Origin: Elusimicrobia bacterium RIFCSPLOWO2_12_FULL_59_9
GTDB taxonomy: Bacteria; Elusimicrobiota; Elusimicrobia; O2-12-FULL-59-9
Direction: 5' to 3'
Length of the DNA stretch: 29,815 bases
Assembly: GCA_001800185.1 (NCBI GenBank)
Contig: MGUX01000153.1
Location: forward strand, 1 to 29,815
In this document: in pieces, positions 27,788 through 29,815 of the stretch
How the letters are laid out: every line of letters starts with the position of its first letter
Position numbering within the stretch: the first letter of the stretch is position 1
Translations under genes and position numbers: made by a program
The notes under the pieces: generated by a model
Database searches by the model: none
The model's input: only the letters and a program-made list of their open reading frames with translations
Told to the model about the DNA's origin: nothing

Positions 27788-27934
27788 ATGTTGACCAAGG
27801 ACGACGAGAACGGCTTTACCTTGTCCCCCGAAGAAGAAGCCGAACTCCTGCTATCCATCGCCGAGGCGGATCGCGGCGAGACGATTTCTGCCGAAGAACT
27901 GCTGGCGAAGCTTGCCCGCCGCATTCCTGACTGA
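27788..27934 (+). CDS. Small acidic antitoxin-like protein
   Basis: A 48-residue acidic protein starting MLTKDDENGFTLSPEEEAEL. The middle and end (LLLSIAEADRGETISAEELL, AKLARR) match the C-terminal, toxin-wrapping part of short RelB/ParD-like antitoxins (pattern LSPEEEAELLxSIAEADRGExISAEELLxKL). No toxin gene follows: only about 150 bases remain before the att core. It is either an orphan antitoxin, an anti-addiction gene against a chromosomal toxin, or the remnant of a second toxin-antitoxin pair. A GTG at 27740 is an alternative start. Confidence 0.6.
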   Translation: MLTKDDENGFTLSPEEEAELLLSIAEADRGETISAEELLAKLARRIPD

Positions 27935-28034
27935 CCACTGCCGGAGAAATCGATTTTTCGCACTGGGGCGAAAAGTGGGCATACATTTAGGACAGCTTAA
28001 GGCGCTTTCTGGCGTCTGCGGTCGCTACGGCGCG

Positions 28035-28133
28035 AAGCCGTGTAGCGTAAGTTATTGAACCAGAACGACCGCAACGCCACCTGCTAGACTCACACAGCAG
28101 GGGCCACTGGTTCGATCCCAGTACCGCCCACCA
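28035..28133 (+). repeat. Extended right-end repeat of element 3 (pairs with 26952-27050)
   Basis: Shares GCCGTGTAGCGTAAGTTATT, AACGACCGCAA and GCCACCTGC with the right end of element 2. Similarity fades gradually further left (AGTGGG, CATTT, GCCG blocks), so the two ends have a common origin but are not recent copies. Confidence 0.85.
28089..28133 (+). repeat. Attachment-site core, copy 4 (right boundary of the array)
   Basis: Forty-five bases identical to the tRNA-Val 3' end. The sequence to its right (ATTCTCC) lacks the AATCAA motif seen inside the elements next to copies 1-3, so this is the chromosomal junction. Confidence 0.94.
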
Positions 28134-28145
28134 ATTCTCCTTCCA

Positions 28146-28997
28146 TTGAACGCGACCTTCGACCTGCTCACCCTGCGCTCGGCGCTGTTCGTGCCGCTCG
28201 CCGACGAGCGGTTCATCGCCAGGGCGCACGAGCGCGGCGCCGACGCGCTGCTGCTGGATCTCGAGGATTCGGTGCCGCCGGCGTACAAGCGGGAGGCCCG
28301 TGCGCGCCTGCCCGATGCGGCGCGCCGCCTCGCCGCGCTCGGCGCGACGGTCATGGTGCGCGTCAATGCGGCCCCGGACCTGGCCGCGGACGATCTCGAC
28401 GCGGCGGCGCATTCCCCGGTCGCCGCGGTATTCCTGCCCAAGGTGGAATCCGCGGCGCAGGTCCGCGCCGCCGGCAAGCAGCTCGCCCCAAGCGCGGCGC
28501 GGCTGGTGGCGATGCTGGAATCCCCCGGCGCGGTGCTCGCGGCCGTCGACATCGCCAAAGCGGGCGGGCGCCTCGCGGGCCTCGCCTTCGGCAGCGAGGA
28601 TTACTGCGGCGCGCTCGGCATCGCCTCGGGCAAGGCGGCGCTCGACTGGCCCGCGCAGCTGCTCGCCGCCGCCGCGCGCGCGCGCGGGCTCGCCGCGTTC
28701 GGGGTTCCGGTGCCGCTCACGGAAATCGCGGACATGGAGGCGTTCTCGCGGCTGCTCGAAAAAGCGAGAGCCATGGGCTTCACCGGCTGCACCTGCATCC
28801 ATCCCAGGCAGGTCGCGGCGGCGAACCGCGTCTATTCGCCCACCGCGGACGAAATCGCGCTCGCGAAGGAAATCATCGCGGCCTTCGACGCGGCGCTGCG
28901 CGAAGGGCGCGGCGCCTTTGCGCTGCACGGGCGCATGATCGACGCGCCGGTGGTGGACCAGGCGCGCGCCACGCTGGCGCGCGTGCGCGCCTCCTGA
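28146..28997 (+). CDS. CitE/HpcH-family CoA-ester lyase
   Basis: A 283-residue member of the HpcH/HpaI aldolase and citrate-lyase beta-subunit family, which splits CoA esters such as citramalyl-, malyl- or (3S)-methylmalyl-CoA. Motifs: RSALFVPLADERFIARA at the start, DALLLDLEDSVPP (metal-site aspartate and glutamate), VMVRVNA with the substrate Arg, VFLPKVESA, and a late CTCIHPRQVAAANRVYSPT. The start is a TTG twelve bases after the att core; no good Shine-Dalgarno is visible, so the island may have altered the 5' end or the true start lies elsewhere. A Bug receptor gene follows on the other strand, fitting organic-acid uptake and breakdown. Confidence 0.88.
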   Translation: MNATFDLLTLRSALFVPLADERFIARAHERGADALLLDLEDSVPPAYKREARARLPDAARRLAALGATVMVRVNAAPDLAADDLDAAAHSPVAAVFLPKVESAAQVRAAGKQLAPSAARLVAMLESPGAVLAAVDIAKAGGRLAGLAFGSEDYCGALGIASGKAALDWPAQLLAAAARARGLAAFGVPVPLTEIADMEAFSRLLEKARAMGFTGCTCIHPRQVAAANRVYSPTADEIALAKEIIAAFDAALREGRGAFALHGRMIDAPVVDQARATLARVRAS

Positions 28998-29068
28998 TGC
29001 GGGCCGCCGGCGATTTACCCGCTGCAGGCGACGTGCGTCCCAGGGGCGTCCGCAGGCCGGGTCACGGC

Positions 29069-29815
29069 CTAGTCGGCCGTGATCCGCGCCTCGCGCACCA
29101 CGCGGCCCCAGCGCTCGAGGTCGCTCTCGATGAGCTTGGCGAGCTCGGCCGGCGTGCCGGTGCGCGGATTCAGGCCCTGCTTGAGCAGCCCGGCGCGGGT
29201 CTGCGCATCGCCGAGGATGGCCGCGAGCTCCGCGTTGAGCAGCGCCACCACGTCGCGCGGCAGCCCCGCGGGGCCGAGCAGCGCGTACCAGATATCCACG
29301 TCGATGTCGCGCACGCCCGCCTCCGCGAGCGACGGCACCTCGGGCGTCGCCGGCGAGCGCTGCACGCCGCCGGAAGCGAGCATGTTGAGCTTGCCGGCCT
29401 GCACCTGCGGCAGCGCGACATGCACCGGCAGGAACATGAGCTGCACCTGCCCCCCGAGAATGTCGGCCACCGCGCCGGCGGTCCCCTTGTAGGGCACGTG
29501 CACCAGCTGCATGCCGAAATGCAGCTTCAGCAGTTCCATCGCCAGATGGTGCGGCGTCGCGTTGCCCGGCGAGGCGTAGTTGAGCTGTCCCGGACGCGCC
29601 TTGGCCAAAGCGACCAGTTCCGCCACCGAGCGCGCGGGCACCGACGGGTTGGCGACCAGCGACAGGTTGCCGACCGCGGCAAGGCCGATCGGGGTCATGG
29701 CCTTCGGGTCGTAGGGCACGGATTTGTTGAGCACCGCGCTCTGCACGAGGGTGGTCGCGGTCATCAGCAGCGTGTAGCCGTCGGCGGGCGCCTTGGCGAC
29801 CGCTTCGGTGCCGAT
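29069..29815 (-). CDS. Bug-family tripartite tricarboxylate receptor, 3' part
   Basis: A periplasmic solute-binding protein of the Bug (TctC) family, running off the window at its 5' end; about 248 of 320 residues are seen. The frame is open to base 29815 (GTEAVAKAPADGYTLLMTAT). Family motifs are NYASPGNATPHHLAMELLKL, VPYKGTAGAVADILGGQVQL, VPSLAEAGVRDIDVDIWYAL and PAELAKLIESDLERWGRVVR. Such proteins bind carboxylates for tripartite transporters or sensing and are numerous in Burkholderiales. It converges with the CoA-ester lyase gene. Confidence 0.93.
   Translation of the reverse strand: MGTEAVAKAPADGYTLLMTATTLVQSAVLNKSVPYDPKAMTPIGLAAVGNLSLVANPSVPARSVAELVALAKARPGQLNYASPGNATPHHLAMELLKLHFGMQLVHVPYKGTAGAVADILGGQVQLMFLPVHVALPQVQAGKLNMLASGGVQRSPATPEVPSLAEAGVRDIDVDIWYALLGPAGLPRDVVALLNAELAAILGDAQTRAGLLKQGLNPRTGTPAELAKLIESDLERWGRVVREARITAD

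Noticed and set aside
15915..28145. CRISPR array
   Set aside because: The only regular repeats are the in-frame adhesin repeats; there are no unique spacers or cas genes.
27987..28928. Long minus-strand frame over the lyase gene and att copy 4
   Set aside because: It overlaps the CitE-like gene almost completely and is Arg/Gly-rich, as expected from a shadow frame in GC-rich DNA.

Overview
The window looks like a stretch of high-GC betaproteobacterial chromosome. The evidence is a Bug-type tripartite tricarboxylate receptor, a CitE-like CoA-ester lyase, a DUF35/thiolase pair and an RND efflux permease, all in very GC-rich sequence; the taxonomic placement is inference. A tRNA-Val(CAC) gene at 1623-1697 serves as an integration hotspot. 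Its 3' end (45-50 bp) recurs exactly at 21791-21840, 27006-27050 and 28089-28133. These copies cut the interior into three tandem integrated segments of about 20.1 kb, 5.2 kb and 1.08 kb. Ordinary chromosome resumes at 28134.

Left chromosome (1-1622): the end of an RND transporter and a DUF302 gene overlap in one operon. On the other strand are a DUF35 Zn-ribbon/OB-fold gene and a thiolase truncated to its first 115 residues.

Element 1 (1698-21840) carries radC, a KorA/TrfB-like regulator and a long run of small accessory genes. Many of the products are secreted or membrane anchored. The 3' end of a staphylococcal-nuclease gene recurs at several junctions just upstream of different small genes, which suggests cassette-like shuffling. 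Two paralogous 88-residue proteins each sit behind a LexA-like operator. Further right are an XRE repressor with an operator cluster, a secreted repeat protein, a Ser/Thr kinase fused to a GYF_2 domain and a membrane tail, and a P4-like replication operon (alpA, an unknown gene, then primase-helicase) joined by 4-bp overlaps. A tyrosine integrase lies near the right end. Paired arm-type repeats flank both att sites.

Element 2 (21841-27050) is a compact element with a tyrosine integrase, an excisionase-like HTH protein, an HUH rolling-circle Rep, an unknown small gene, a trimeric autotransporter adhesin of the YadA type and a small secreted Cys protein. Two copies of one operator motif (GTAGGTR-N5-TACCTAY) lie before rep and before the unknown gene.

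Element 3 (27051-28133) has att repeats at both ends and contains only a HigB/HigA-type toxin-antitoxin pair and a short acidic antitoxin-like protein, with no recombinase. Its right end resembles that of element 2.

Right chromosome (28134-29815): a CitE/HpcH-family lyase and the 3' part of a Bug receptor gene running off the window. The strongest leads are the three-deep att array with its recombinase-free toxin-antitoxin satellite, the nuclease-tail cassette junctions, the duplicated LexA-box genes, and the HUH-Rep element carrying a surface adhesin.
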